Below are positions 27,816 to 36,100 of a stretch of DNA of 51,863 nt, one piece after another; the stretch's first letter is position 1; each line of letters starts with the position of its first letter. The position numbers and the translations under genes are program-made. The notes below the pieces were generated by a model. It was given only the letters and a program-made list of their open reading frames with translations, did no database searches and was not told the origin of the DNA. Where the stretch lies: NCBI GenBank assembly GCA_002842345.1, contig PHCU01000024.1, forward strand, positions 1 through 51,863, read 5' to 3'. Source of the DNA: Betaproteobacteria bacterium HGW-Betaproteobacteria-12. Lineage in GTDB: Bacteria > Pseudomonadota > Gammaproteobacteria > Burkholderiales > Rhodocyclaceae.

Positions 27816-28657
27816 TCCCGGCCGAGCAGCCCATCGTCTTTACTTGTCAGGGTGAGAGCCTGCTCGGCATGCTGGCCGCCCCGGCGTCGCCCGCCGCGGT
27901 CGGTGTGCTGATCATTGTCGGCGGCCCGCAGTACCGCGCGGGCAGTCATCGGCAGTTCGTGCTGCTGGCCCGCGCACTGGCCGCGGCCGGGTATCCGTGT
28001 TTTCGCTTCGACCATCGCGGCATGGGCGACAGCACCGGCGAGGCGCAGGATTTTTCCGCCAGCGGGCCGGATATTGCCGCCGCCCTCGATGCCTTCATGG
28101 CCAACAGCCCCGGCTTGCAGCGCGTCGTCCTCTGGGGGCTGTGCGACGCTGCATCGACCAGCCTCATGTACTGGCATGAAACCCGGGATCCACGCGTGGC
28201 CGGCATGGTCCTGCTCAATCCCTGGATGCGTTCGGAGCAGACGCTGGCCCAGGCCCGCATTCGTTACTACTACCTGCGCCGTCTGCTGGACCGCGATTTC
28301 TGGGCGAAGATCCGGCGCGGTGGCTGGAATCCCTGGCGTTCCCTGCAGGATCTGCTGGCCAACCTGCGTCGAGCTGGTCGGCCCGACAATGCGGCGGCCG
28401 GCGATTTTCGCGAGTCCATGCTCAGCGGCTGGAGAACCTTTCCCGGGCCAAGCCTGTTGATCCTCAGCGGCAACGACATGACGGCGGCCGAATTCCTCAC
28501 GGCGCTCGGCAATCGGCCCGATGGGCCGGCGCTGCTCGCCAGGCCGTCGGTCACCCGGGTCGATGTGGCGGGAGCCGACCATACCTTTGCCAAGGCGGCG
28601 TGGCGAGATGCCGTGCTTCGGGTGATGCTGGCGTGGCTGCACAAGGAAGTGCGATGA
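27812..28657 (+). CDS. Alpha/beta hydrolase, exosortase A-associated hydrolase 1
   Basis: The 281-aa protein has the alpha/beta hydrolase pattern GVLIIVGGPQYRAGSHRQF, FRFDHRGMGDSTG and a nucleophile elbow WGLCDAAST near residue 110, with Cys in the usual serine position as in dienelactone-hydrolase-like enzymes. A likely acid (SGNDMTAAEF) and His (AGADHTFAK) complete the triad. It could cleave a thioester, for example from the ACP two genes upstream; that is inference. It overlaps hydrolase 2 upstream and the glycosyltransferase start downstream, each by four bases, so expression is tightly coupled. Confidence 0.9.
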   Translation: MIPAEQPIVFTCQGESLLGMLAAPASPAAVGVLIIVGGPQYRAGSHRQFVLLARALAAAGYPCFRFDHRGMGDSTGEAQDFSASGPDIAAALDAFMANSPGLQRVVLWGLCDAASTSLMYWHETRDPRVAGMVLLNPWMRSEQTLAQARIRYYYLRRLLDRDFWAKIRRGGWNPWRSLQDLLANLRRAGRPDNAAAGDFRESMLSGWRTFPGPSLLILSGNDMTAAEFLTALGNRPDGPALLARPSVTRVDVAGADHTFAKAAWRDAVLRVMLAWLHKEVR

Positions 28658-29901
28658 GCAGGCGGATTCTGATGGTCGCCTTCCATTTCCCGCCGTTTGC
28701 CGGCAGCAGCGGCGTTCAGCGGACGCTGCGCTTTGTCCGGCATTTGCCGAAGCACGGCTGGCAGCCCATCGTGCTCAGCGCGCAGCCACAGGCATACGAG
28801 ACCACCAGCCCCGACTTGCTGCAGGAAGTCCCCGCCGGCACCGTCGTGCGCCGTGCCTTCGCCCTGAACAGCGCCCGGCACCTGGCAATCCGCGGCCGCT
28901 ACCTGGCCTTCACCGCGCGGCCGGACCGTTGGATCAGCTGGAAATTCGATGCGATTCGCCAAGGCATGGCGTTGATCGCCCAGTACCGGCCACAGCTGAT
29001 CTGGTCGACCTATCCCATTGCCACCGCTCATGTGATCGGCGCCGAACTGGCGCGCCGCAGTGGCCTGCCCTGGGTCGCCGACTTTCGCGATCCCATGGCG
29101 CAGCCCGGCTATCCGGCCGACCCGGTGACCTGGCAGCAGTTCAGCGCCATCGAACGACGCGCGCTGGAGCAGGCCGCGCTGTCCACCTTCACGACGCCGG
29201 GAGCCGTGCAGATCTATCGGCAACGCTATCCGGCACGGGCCGAGCGCATCCAGTTGCTGGAAAACGGCTACGACGAGGAAAGCTTTCTTGCCGCCGCCAG
29301 GCAGCCGACGCATTCCGAGCCACTGCTGCCAGGGTGCCTGACCCTCCTGCACAGCGGCATCGTCTATCCGGAAGAGCGCGATCCCGTCGCCTTGTTTCGC
29401 GCCTTGCAGCAGCTGCGCGAGAGGCGGCCGCAAACGCGGCTGCGCATCTGCTTCCGTGCCTCCACGCAGGACGGACTGCTGCGCCATCTGGCCGAACGTT
29501 TCAAAGTGGCTGGCCTGATCGACCTGCAGCCGGCGCTACCCTATGCCGACGCCCTGGGCGAAATGCTGCGGGCCGACGCGCTACTGATCCTGCAGGCAGC
29601 CAACTGCAATGCCCAGATTCCCGCCAAGCTCTACGAATACCTGCGCGCCGGCCGGCCGGTAGTGGCGTTGACCGATGCCGCCGGCGATACCGCCGCCAGC
29701 GTTCGCCAGGCCGGCTTCGACTGGCTGGCGGCCCTCGATGATGCAGCGGCCATAGCCGCGTTGCTCGCGCGGGTGGAAGACCAACTGCTCGCCGGCCAGT
29801 TGCCCAAGGCCCATGCTGGCTTTGTGCAGCAAGCCTCGCGCGCCGCCCGAACCGCGCAGTTGGCCGGACACCTCGATCGACTGGCCGGAGTCGTCGCGTG
29901 A
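28654..29901 (+). CDS. Glycosyltransferase (GT4-like)
   Basis: The 415-aa protein begins MSRRILMVAFHFPPFAGSSGVQRT, typical of GT-B glycosyltransferases of the group 4 kind. The C-terminal half has LLHSGIVYPEERDP, then ILQAANCNAQIPAKLYEYLRAGRPVVAL, the acceptor/donor-binding segment with the conserved PxKxxEY(L)xxG pattern. The ATG overlaps the stop of hydrolase 1 (ATGA) and has AAGGAAG just upstream; upstream in-frame starts are inside hydrolase 1. It would add one sugar to the lipid-linked repeat in the cytoplasm. The donor and linkage cannot be predicted. Confidence 0.9.
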   Translation: MSRRILMVAFHFPPFAGSSGVQRTLRFVRHLPKHGWQPIVLSAQPQAYETTSPDLLQEVPAGTVVRRAFALNSARHLAIRGRYLAFTARPDRWISWKFDAIRQGMALIAQYRPQLIWSTYPIATAHVIGAELARRSGLPWVADFRDPMAQPGYPADPVTWQQFSAIERRALEQAALSTFTTPGAVQIYRQRYPARAERIQLLENGYDEESFLAAARQPTHSEPLLPGCLTLLHSGIVYPEERDPVALFRALQQLRERRPQTRLRICFRASTQDGLLRHLAERFKVAGLIDLQPALPYADALGEMLRADALLILQAANCNAQIPAKLYEYLRAGRPVVALTDAAGDTAASVRQAGFDWLAALDDAAAIAALLARVEDQLLAGQLPKAHAGFVQQASRAARTAQLAGHLDRLAGVVA

Positions 29902-30956
29902 GCGCCGGCACCCGATTCGTCGAACCGCTGGCCTTTGCCCGCGCTGCCCGGGCGCAGGCGGCAATGAGCGGGGCCTGGAGCGCCGGCGATCCGCATCTCA
30001 GCTTGCCGTGGTTTGCCCTGCTGGCCGAAACCGCGATGCCTGCCGAAGCACGTCTGGCCTTACTGCCGTGCGGAACAGAAGGCCGAGCCGCTTTCCTGCC
30101 AATGATGGCTTTGCCGGAGACCCCGGGGCGGGTCGCCGCCCTGGCCAATTTCTATACCCCGCTGTTCGGCCTGATCAATCCCGAGCAGGTGCTCGATACC
30201 GCCTTGGTTCAGCATTTGCGCGAGCTGCGTCAGGCTGGTGGCATCAATGAACTGCGCTTCGCCCCGCTGGCGGCAGAGGGGCAAGACATCCAGCTGCTGC
30301 AGCGCAGCCTGCGCGCCGCCGGATGGTGGGTCGGCAGCTATTTCTGCTTCGGCAACTGGTTTCACCGCGTCGAGCCGGGCGGGGCAGAACGCTACCTCGC
30401 CGGGCGACCCAGCCAGTTGCGTCATACCCTGCAGCGGGCCGAGCGCAAGCTGGCGCGGGAAGCCGATGCCCAACTCGTCATCGTGGAGGCGCCCGGCAGT
30501 CAGCTCGACGACGCCATCGCACAATTCACTGCCGTCTACGCCACCAGCTGGAAGGAACCGGAACCCTACCCGCAGTTCATTCCCGGCCTGTGTCGCCTCG
30601 CCGCCGGGGAGGGGAGCCTGCGCCTCGGTGTGCTCAAGCTCGGCGGCCAGCCCATCGCGGCGCAACTCTGGCTGGTTGCCAACGCCACCGCCAGCATCGT
30701 CAAGCTGGCCTATGACCCGGCCTTTGCCCGTTACTCCCCGGGCACCGTGTTGACCGCCGCATTGTGCCGACGGGTCATCGACCAGGACGGCGTGCATACC
30801 CTCGACTACCTGATCGGCGACGATGCCTACAAGCAGGACTGGATGAGCCAGCGGCGTGAGCGACATGGCCTGGTGGCCTTCAATACCCGGCGCCCGGCCG
30901 GCGCGCTGGGGGCAATTCGCCATCTGGCCGGTGCATGGTGGCGGCAACGGCGATGA
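29898..30956 (+). CDS. GNAT-family acyltransferase (CelD/BcsL-like)
   Basis: This 352-aa protein looks like the GNAT-fold acetyltransferase_6 group found in polysaccharide clusters. Indicative segments are NWFHRVEPGGAERYLAGRPSQLR... (FemAB/CelD-like middle part), FTAVYATSWKEPEPYP and LGVLKLGGQPIAAQLWLV followed by KLAYDPAFARYSPGTVL. It would acylate an amino sugar or similar group on the glycan or its precursor. The GTG start overlaps the previous stop by four bases; its own stop overlaps the ATG of the next acyltransferase. The substrate is unknown. The alternative reading as a FemAB-type aminoacyl transferase cannot be excluded. Confidence 0.82.
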   Translation: MSAGTRFVEPLAFARAARAQAAMSGAWSAGDPHLSLPWFALLAETAMPAEARLALLPCGTEGRAAFLPMMALPETPGRVAALANFYTPLFGLINPEQVLDTALVQHLRELRQAGGINELRFAPLAAEGQDIQLLQRSLRAAGWWVGSYFCFGNWFHRVEPGGAERYLAGRPSQLRHTLQRAERKLAREADAQLVIVEAPGSQLDDAIAQFTAVYATSWKEPEPYPQFIPGLCRLAAGEGSLRLGVLKLGGQPIAAQLWLVANATASIVKLAYDPAFARYSPGTVLTAALCRRVIDQDGVHTLDYLIGDDAYKQDWMSQRRERHGLVAFNTRRPAGALGAIRHLAGAWWRQRR

Positions 30957-31993
30957 CACCATCGCTGTCGCATTACCTCGATCTGCTGCGCATCCTGGCG
31001 GCGCTGACCGTCTTTCTCAGCCACCTCTCCTGGGCCAAGATCAGCGGCGGCTTCCTCTGGCAACTCCAGCCCTTCGGCCATTACGGGGTGATGGTCTTCT
31101 TCGTACTTTCCGGTTTCGTTATCCAGCACGTAGCGGCCACGCGGGAGCGCGATTTCTCCGCCTACACCGTCGCCCGCCTGGCCCGCCTGTATTCGGTAGT
31201 CTTGCCGGCCCTGCTGCTGACCGCCGTCTGCGACACCCTGGGCAGCAGCCTCAAGCCGGAACTGTATGACCTCGAAACCCATCGGGATCCGGCGTGGCGG
31301 CTGCTGGCCAGCGGACTCTTCCTCAGCCAGAGCTGGGGGCTCAATCTGGCAACCCTGTCCAATGGTGCTTTCTGGTCCTTGCCCTACGAGTTCTGGTACT
31401 ACCAGATGTTCGGGGCCGCCATCTTCCTTAGCGGCTGGCAACGGCTGGTCTGGCTGGCTCTCAGTATTCTGCTGGCAGGCCCGGCAATACTGCTCTATCT
31501 GCCGATCTGGCTTTTCGGCATGGCGGCCTGCCGTTGGTCCATGCATGGCCGATTGCCTGCCAGGCTCGCTCAGCCACTTTTTGCCCTGACCCTGCTGGCC
31601 CTGTTGGGGGGCCTCTATCTCGAATCGACCGGCATGTTTCCGCGAACCATCGCCGTACATTTGCCGCCCAGTTTCTCGCCAATTGATTACGTCATCGGGG
31701 GGCTGGTGGCGCTCAATCTGCTTGCCGCTGCGCAAATTGCGTTGCCCCTTGCCAGGTTTGCCGGTGTCATCGCCGTGCTCGCCGGCTTGACCTTCTCGCT
31801 CTACCTTTTCCATCTGCCCTTGTTGCACCTGTTCGCAAGCCTTGCACCGGACAGTCTTCCTCTGTCTGTTCGCACGGCAGTGATTGCGCTACCCACGCTT
31901 GGGCTGGTTGGCCTCCTCGGGTGGTATACCGAGCGGAAGAAAAGTTGGCTGGCCGCGCGTCTGGCAGATCTGCGCCGGATCTTGCCCGCCTGA
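30953..31993 (+). CDS. Membrane O-acyltransferase (acyltransferase-3/OafA type), copy 1
   Basis: This 346-aa protein with about ten hydrophobic segments belongs to the acyltransferase-3 family, which O-acetylates sugars at the membrane. Typical segments are YLDLLRILAALTVFLSHLSW near the start, then GGFLWQLQPFGHYGVMVFF and LSGFVIQHVAATRERDF, and WSLPYEFWYYQMFG. The ATG at 30953 overlaps the previous stop; an earlier in-frame start at 30935 is possible. Two relatives lie at 39668 and 43040 with the same WQ-x2-PF and FFVLSGFVI blocks. It is followed by 61 bases that contain a TAGAAT box but no good -35. Confidence 0.92.
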   Translation: MTPSLSHYLDLLRILAALTVFLSHLSWAKISGGFLWQLQPFGHYGVMVFFVLSGFVIQHVAATRERDFSAYTVARLARLYSVVLPALLLTAVCDTLGSSLKPELYDLETHRDPAWRLLASGLFLSQSWGLNLATLSNGAFWSLPYEFWYYQMFGAAIFLSGWQRLVWLALSILLAGPAILLYLPIWLFGMAACRWSMHGRLPARLAQPLFALTLLALLGGLYLESTGMFPRTIAVHLPPSFSPIDYVIGGLVALNLLAAAQIALPLARFAGVIAVLAGLTFSLYLFHLPLLHLFASLAPDSLPLSVRTAVIALPTLGLVGLLGWYTERKKSWLAARLADLRRILPA

Positions 31994-32054
31994 CCGGCGC
32001 GGACGGCCAACCGGCCAATGCTAGAATCATGGCCCCAACAAATATTGACCATTC

Positions 32055-33515
32055 ATGCGACGTACATTTCGAAGGGTATGGCTGGCCATCGTTGCGCTCG
32101 CATTGGTTGGCGTACTTGTAGTCGGGGGGCTTGTCCTGCAGTCCCCAGCGCTCCGGCAGGAAACCATCGCTCGTCTAGGGCGGGTTTTTACCGGCGAAGC
32201 CGCGTTGGCTGATGGGCGGACGCCGGGCGAGCTGATCCGCTATGCCGAGCGGCGCCTGATCGGGCACCCCAAACTGGAAACGCTATTCCTTCCCCTGCTG
32301 CATCTCGTTCAGCGGCAGATCGAGCGGCCGGTTCCCGGGAACCTGGTTTATCTCGGCAAGGGACAATCGGCTGCACTCCTGCAACTTCCGATTATTCCCA
32401 ATCTCCGTGTGGCTTCGGTGGACGAGCTTTCTGCAGCGTTCAAGGCTGCCCGTCCCGGGCAAATCATCGAGATCATGCCGGGGCAATACCGGCTCAAGCA
32501 GCGACTGCAAACGCAGTTGGCCGGCAGCACACACAGTCCCATTACCCTGCGCGCCGCCGAGCCAGGCAAGGTTGTCATCGAAACTGGCGGCGAGGTGGCT
32601 ATCAAGATCCTCCATGCCCACTGGATCTTCGAAAATCTCGTCATTCGTGGGAACTGCTCACGCGATGACGATTGCGAACATGCCTTCCAGGTGGCCGGTG
32701 GTGCGCAGCACACGGTGATCCGCAACAACCGGCTCGAGGAGTTCAATGCCCATGTCAAGATCAACGGGGAAAACGGCGCCTGGCCCGATCACGGTCAACT
32801 CACCGGCAACACCATCAGCAACAGTCGACCGCGCCAAACTATTCGTTCCGTCACCCCGGTTGATTTGGTCGGTGCCGCTTACTGGCTGGTGGCCGACAAC
32901 GTCATCGGCAACTTCGTGAAGGCGGATGGCAATCGTGTCGCCTACGGAATCTTCATGAAGGGTGGCAGCCATCATGGGCGCATCGAACGCAACCTCGTGA
33001 TATGCACTACCGATGGCATATCCCAGCCCGGTGTGCGGGTGGGCATATCGCTGGGCGGCGGAGGGACGGGCAAGGCCTACTGTCGTTCGCGCGAATGCAC
33101 CTACGAACATCAGCACGGCGTCATCGCCAACAACGTCGTGGCGCACTGCAACGATTTCGGCGTAGACATCAACCGCGGCGCCGAAAGCCTGATAGCCCAC
33201 AACACCTTGATCAATACCAGTGGAATTGATGTCCGCGAACCTGCCAGCAGCGCACGCATTCACGGAAATCTTCTGGAAGGACGAATTCGGGCTAGGAATA
33301 CCCAACGCCTGGAAAGCAGCGACAACGAAATCGGCAGCCTGGCCGAGGTGCTGGAGAAACCGGATCACTTGAGTCTGAACTGGCGACATCACCGCGACCC
33401 CGTGCCAAACGCCCTGGAAATAGCCAGTGACTTCTGCGGCCGCCCGCGCGGCGCGGTCACCTTTGCAGGCGCCAGCGATAGCCAAGGAGCCTGTTCCCAG
33501 GCACGCGATCAATGA
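32055..33515 (+). CDS. Exported right-handed beta-helix protein (possible polysaccharide lyase or epimerase)
   Basis: The 486-aa protein has a cationic start and one hydrophobic segment (~8-30), a signal peptide or anchor. From residue ~115 it shows a parallel beta-helix pattern resembling chondroitinase-B/PL6-like proteins: GQIIEIMPGQYRLKQ, PITLRAAEPGKVVI, IFENLVIRG, HTVIRNNRLEEF, LTGNTISNS, GVIANNVVAHCNDFGVDINRG and LIAHNTLIN. Several cysteines are present (for example YCRSRECTY), which fits export and disulphides. It could cut or epimerise the exopolysaccharide in the periplasm; no catalytic set can be assigned with confidence. The gene starts 61 bases after the acyltransferase and its stop overlaps a possible ATG of the next frame. 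Confidence 0.85.
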   Translation: MRRTFRRVWLAIVALALVGVLVVGGLVLQSPALRQETIARLGRVFTGEAALADGRTPGELIRYAERRLIGHPKLETLFLPLLHLVQRQIERPVPGNLVYLGKGQSAALLQLPIIPNLRVASVDELSAAFKAARPGQIIEIMPGQYRLKQRLQTQLAGSTHSPITLRAAEPGKVVIETGGEVAIKILHAHWIFENLVIRGNCSRDDDCEHAFQVAGGAQHTVIRNNRLEEFNAHVKINGENGAWPDHGQLTGNTISNSRPRQTIRSVTPVDLVGAAYWLVADNVIGNFVKADGNRVAYGIFMKGGSHHGRIERNLVICTTDGISQPGVRVGISLGGGGTGKAYCRSRECTYEHQHGVIANNVVAHCNDFGVDINRGAESLIAHNTLINTSGIDVREPASSARIHGNLLEGRIRARNTQRLESSDNEIGSLAEVLEKPDHLSLNWRHHRDPVPNALEIASDFCGRPRGAVTFAGASDSQGACSQARDQ

Positions 33516-33574
33516 GCGCTGCTGTGGAATCCGCCACAGTACTTGTCATACAACCCCTCCTATCATCCAGCCCC

Positions 33575-34726
33575 ATGAAGATTCTCTATCACCACCGGAC
33601 GGCTTCGAAGGATGGCCAAGCCGTCCATATCGAGGAAATGATCGAAGCGCTGCGACATCTCGGCCACGAGGTGCGCATCGTCGCCCCGGCGGTCAGTGAA
33701 AACGGCAAGATGGGCGGGAACGTCGGCTGGGTACATCGCCTCAAGGCCGCCCTGCCCAAGGCGGTATATGAACTGCTGGAACTGGCCTACACCCTGGTGG
33801 CCTATCGCCAACTGAAGCTGGCTGCGGCCGAATTCAAGCCCGATTTCATCTACGAACGCTACAACCTGTTCCTGATGGCCGGGAGCCTCATCAAAAAGCG
33901 GCTCGGTATCCCGCTGTTGCTGGAAGTGAACGCGCCGCTGGTCCAGGAGCGCTCCTCGCACAGTGGCGGGCTGACGCTGCAGGGACTGGCCCGCTGGGCG
34001 GAAGGCCGGGCCTGGCGAAGCGCCGATTACGTGTTGCCGGTGACGGCGGTGCTGGCCGAACACGTCAAGGCCTACGGCGTGCCGGCGGAGCGCATAAAGG
34101 TGATCCCCAACGGCATCAACAAAGCCCATTTTGCCCAAGCCCCCGAGCCTGAGGTGGCACGCCGGGCCTTGGGCCTCGATGGGCGGCTGGTCCTGGGTTT
34201 TACCGGCTTCGTCCGGCCCTGGCATGGGGTGGATCGCGTCGTGCGCTGGCTGGCCAAGCCGGGGACGCCCGACAATGCCTTTTTGCTGGTGGTCGGCGAT
34301 GGTCCGGTGCGCAGCGAACTGGAGCAGCTGGCTCGCAGCTTGGGCGTTGCAGACAAAATGCGTTTCACCGGGGTCGTCGATCGCAGCAAAGTGCCCGAAC
34401 ATGTCGCCGCCTTTGACATCGCACTGCAGCCGGCCGTTACCGCCTACGCATCGCCGCTGAAGATGATGGAATATCTGGTGCTGGGCAAAGCCATCGTCGC
34501 CCCGGCTGAGCCCAATCTCCGCGAAATTCTGGTCGATGGCAGCAACGCCGTGCTTTTTGACGGCGCATCGGCGAGCGGCTTGGAATCGGCGCTGGATCGC
34601 CTGGCCAAGAATGCGGAGCTAAGGGAAGTGCTGGCGCGCGGTGCTGTGGAAACAATCGATCAACTCGAACTCACCTGGGACGGCAACGCCCGGAAGGCAG
34701 TGGCGCTTGCACAGGAAGCACTTTGA
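33575..34726 (+). CDS. Glycosyltransferase, exosortase A system-associated (GT4)
   Basis: This 383-aa GT-B protein starts MKILYHHRTASKDGQAVH, the N-terminus I associate with exosortase A-linked glycosyltransferases. The C-terminal half has IPNGINKAHF, LGFTGFVRPWHGVD, VVGDGPVRSELEQLA and the donor-binding SPLKMMEYLVLGKAIVAP with the conserved KxxEY element. An upstream in-frame ATG at 33512 overlaps the previous stop and would add 21 residues; neither start has a good ribosome site, so I chose by family. It would extend the lipid-linked repeat. The next glycosyltransferase follows immediately. Confidence 0.9.
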   Translation: MKILYHHRTASKDGQAVHIEEMIEALRHLGHEVRIVAPAVSENGKMGGNVGWVHRLKAALPKAVYELLELAYTLVAYRQLKLAAAEFKPDFIYERYNLFLMAGSLIKKRLGIPLLLEVNAPLVQERSSHSGGLTLQGLARWAEGRAWRSADYVLPVTAVLAEHVKAYGVPAERIKVIPNGINKAHFAQAPEPEVARRALGLDGRLVLGFTGFVRPWHGVDRVVRWLAKPGTPDNAFLLVVGDGPVRSELEQLARSLGVADKMRFTGVVDRSKVPEHVAAFDIALQPAVTAYASPLKMMEYLVLGKAIVAPAEPNLREILVDGSNAVLFDGASASGLESALDRLAKNAELREVLARGAVETIDQLELTWDGNARKAVALAQEAL

Positions 34727-34728
34727 TC

Positions 34729-35934
34729 ATGACTGGGAGACCGATTCGCACCCTGTTGTTTTCCACGCTATACCCAAGCGTCGTTCGGCCGGTGCATGGC
34801 ATCTTTGTCGAAACCAGACTCCGTGAGTTGCTGAAAACCGGCGAGGTTCAAACCAAGGTTGTCGCGCCGGTTCCGTGGTTTCCGTTCAAGGGGCAGCGAT
34901 TCGGTGAGTACGGGAAATTTGCTGCTACGCCGAAGCATGAGGTACGGCATGGCATCGAAGTCCATCATCCGCGTTACTTCCTGCCGCCCAAAGTCGGCAT
35001 GCTGGTGGCGCCCCGGGCGATGGCAAGCGCAGCCATGCCGGTCATTCGCCGCTTGATCAGCGATGGCTTCGACTTCGATCTGATCGATGCCCACTACTAC
35101 TATCCCGACGGGGTAGCAGCCGGAATCATTGCCGAACAGTTGGGCAAACCCTTTGTCGTCACAGCCCGCGGAACAGACCTCAACCTGATTCCGGAATATC
35201 CCAAACCCCGCCAGATGATTCTGGAAACAGCCCGCAAGGCTGCCGCCTCGATTGGGGTGTGCAAGGCCTTGATGGACCGTCTGAAAGAACTGGGTGCCGA
35301 TTCGGACAAACTGCATGTATTGCGCAATGGGGTGGACCTTGAACGTTTCCAGCCGGTCGATCGAAGAGAGGCCAGGGAACGACTCGGCTTACCGCTGGAC
35401 CGGCGAATCATCATTTCCGTCGGACGCTTGGCCGAGGTCAAGGGACACCATGTCGCCATCGAAGCCCTTGGCAAGCTTCCGCAGGATATCCTCGTGCTTG
35501 TCGGCGGCGGGCCGGAGCGTCAGCGACTGGCCGATCTGGCGAAACGTTGTGGCGTCGAAAATCGCGTGCGCTTCGCCGGCCAGGTAGCCAACGAGGAATT
35601 GAAGAATTGGTACAGCGCCGCAGATGTCCTGGTGCTCTGCTCGAGTCGCGAAGGCTGGGCGAATGTCCTGCTGGAATCGATGGCCTGTGGAACGCCGGTT
35701 GTGGCGACGACAATCTGGGGAACGCCAGAGGTCGTTGCATCCCGGGATGCTGGAGTCCTGATGCAGACTCGCGATGCCGAAGGGCTGCTGGCGGCGCTGA
35801 ATGAATTGACCCAATCCTTGCCAGATCGCGCTACGGTCCGTGCCTATGCGGAAAAATTCTCCTGGGATGCGACATCGCAGGGGCAACTGGCATTGTTTTC
35901 CAGCGTGCTTGGGAAGGGAACCCATTGTGATTGA
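34729..35934 (+). CDS. Glycosyltransferase (GT4), EpsF-like
   Basis: The 401-aa protein is a GT-B group 4 enzyme. The N-terminal half has FSTLYPSVVRPVHGIFVE, FDLIDAHYYYPDG and TARGTDLNLIPEYP; the C-terminal half has LRNGVDLERF, SVGRLAEVKGHHV, LVGGGPERQRL and the donor site SSREGWANVLLESMACGTPVVAT with the E-x7-E spacing. I use the ATG at 34729. A TTG at 34723 overlaps the previous stop and lies closer to AGGAAG, so it may be used instead. The stop overlaps the start of the 57-aa gene. It probably adds a later sugar of the repeat. Confidence 0.9.
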   Translation: MTGRPIRTLLFSTLYPSVVRPVHGIFVETRLRELLKTGEVQTKVVAPVPWFPFKGQRFGEYGKFAATPKHEVRHGIEVHHPRYFLPPKVGMLVAPRAMASAAMPVIRRLISDGFDFDLIDAHYYYPDGVAAGIIAEQLGKPFVVTARGTDLNLIPEYPKPRQMILETARKAAASIGVCKALMDRLKELGADSDKLHVLRNGVDLERFQPVDRREARERLGLPLDRRIIISVGRLAEVKGHHVAIEALGKLPQDILVLVGGGPERQRLADLAKRCGVENRVRFAGQVANEELKNWYSAADVLVLCSSREGWANVLLESMACGTPVVATTIWGTPEVVASRDAGVLMQTRDAEGLLAALNELTQSLPDRATVRAYAEKFSWDATSQGQLALFSSVLGKGTHCD

Positions 35935-36100
35935 AGCGGCACTGCTCACCCTCGCGATCGCCTTTGTCGTACTGTTGTTGTGGAATGCCACCCGCTCGGG
36001 TGTGGAAAATCCCGACGAACGTCTCGGCTTGTTCGCCTACAAGCAGGACAAGCACGATCAGACCATCGATCCGCGTCCCAAGCGGAGGCGAAATGCGTGA
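35927..36100 (+). CDS. Small single-pass membrane protein, 57 aa
   Basis: This short gene starts with GTG at 35927, preceded by GGGAAGGGA at the right distance, overlaps the glycosyltransferase stop by eight bases and ends eight bases inside the start of the O-ligase gene. The protein has one membrane segment (about residues 4-19, AALLTLAIAFVVLLLW), then a polar stretch (ENPDERLGLFAYKQDK) and a basic tail RPKRRRN. The double overlap and good ribosome site argue that it is real. I do not know its function; position suggests an accessory to the O-ligase or to the glycosyltransferase. Confidence 0.75.
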   Translation: MIEAALLTLAIAFVVLLLWNATRSGVENPDERLGLFAYKQDKHDQTIDPRPKRRRNA

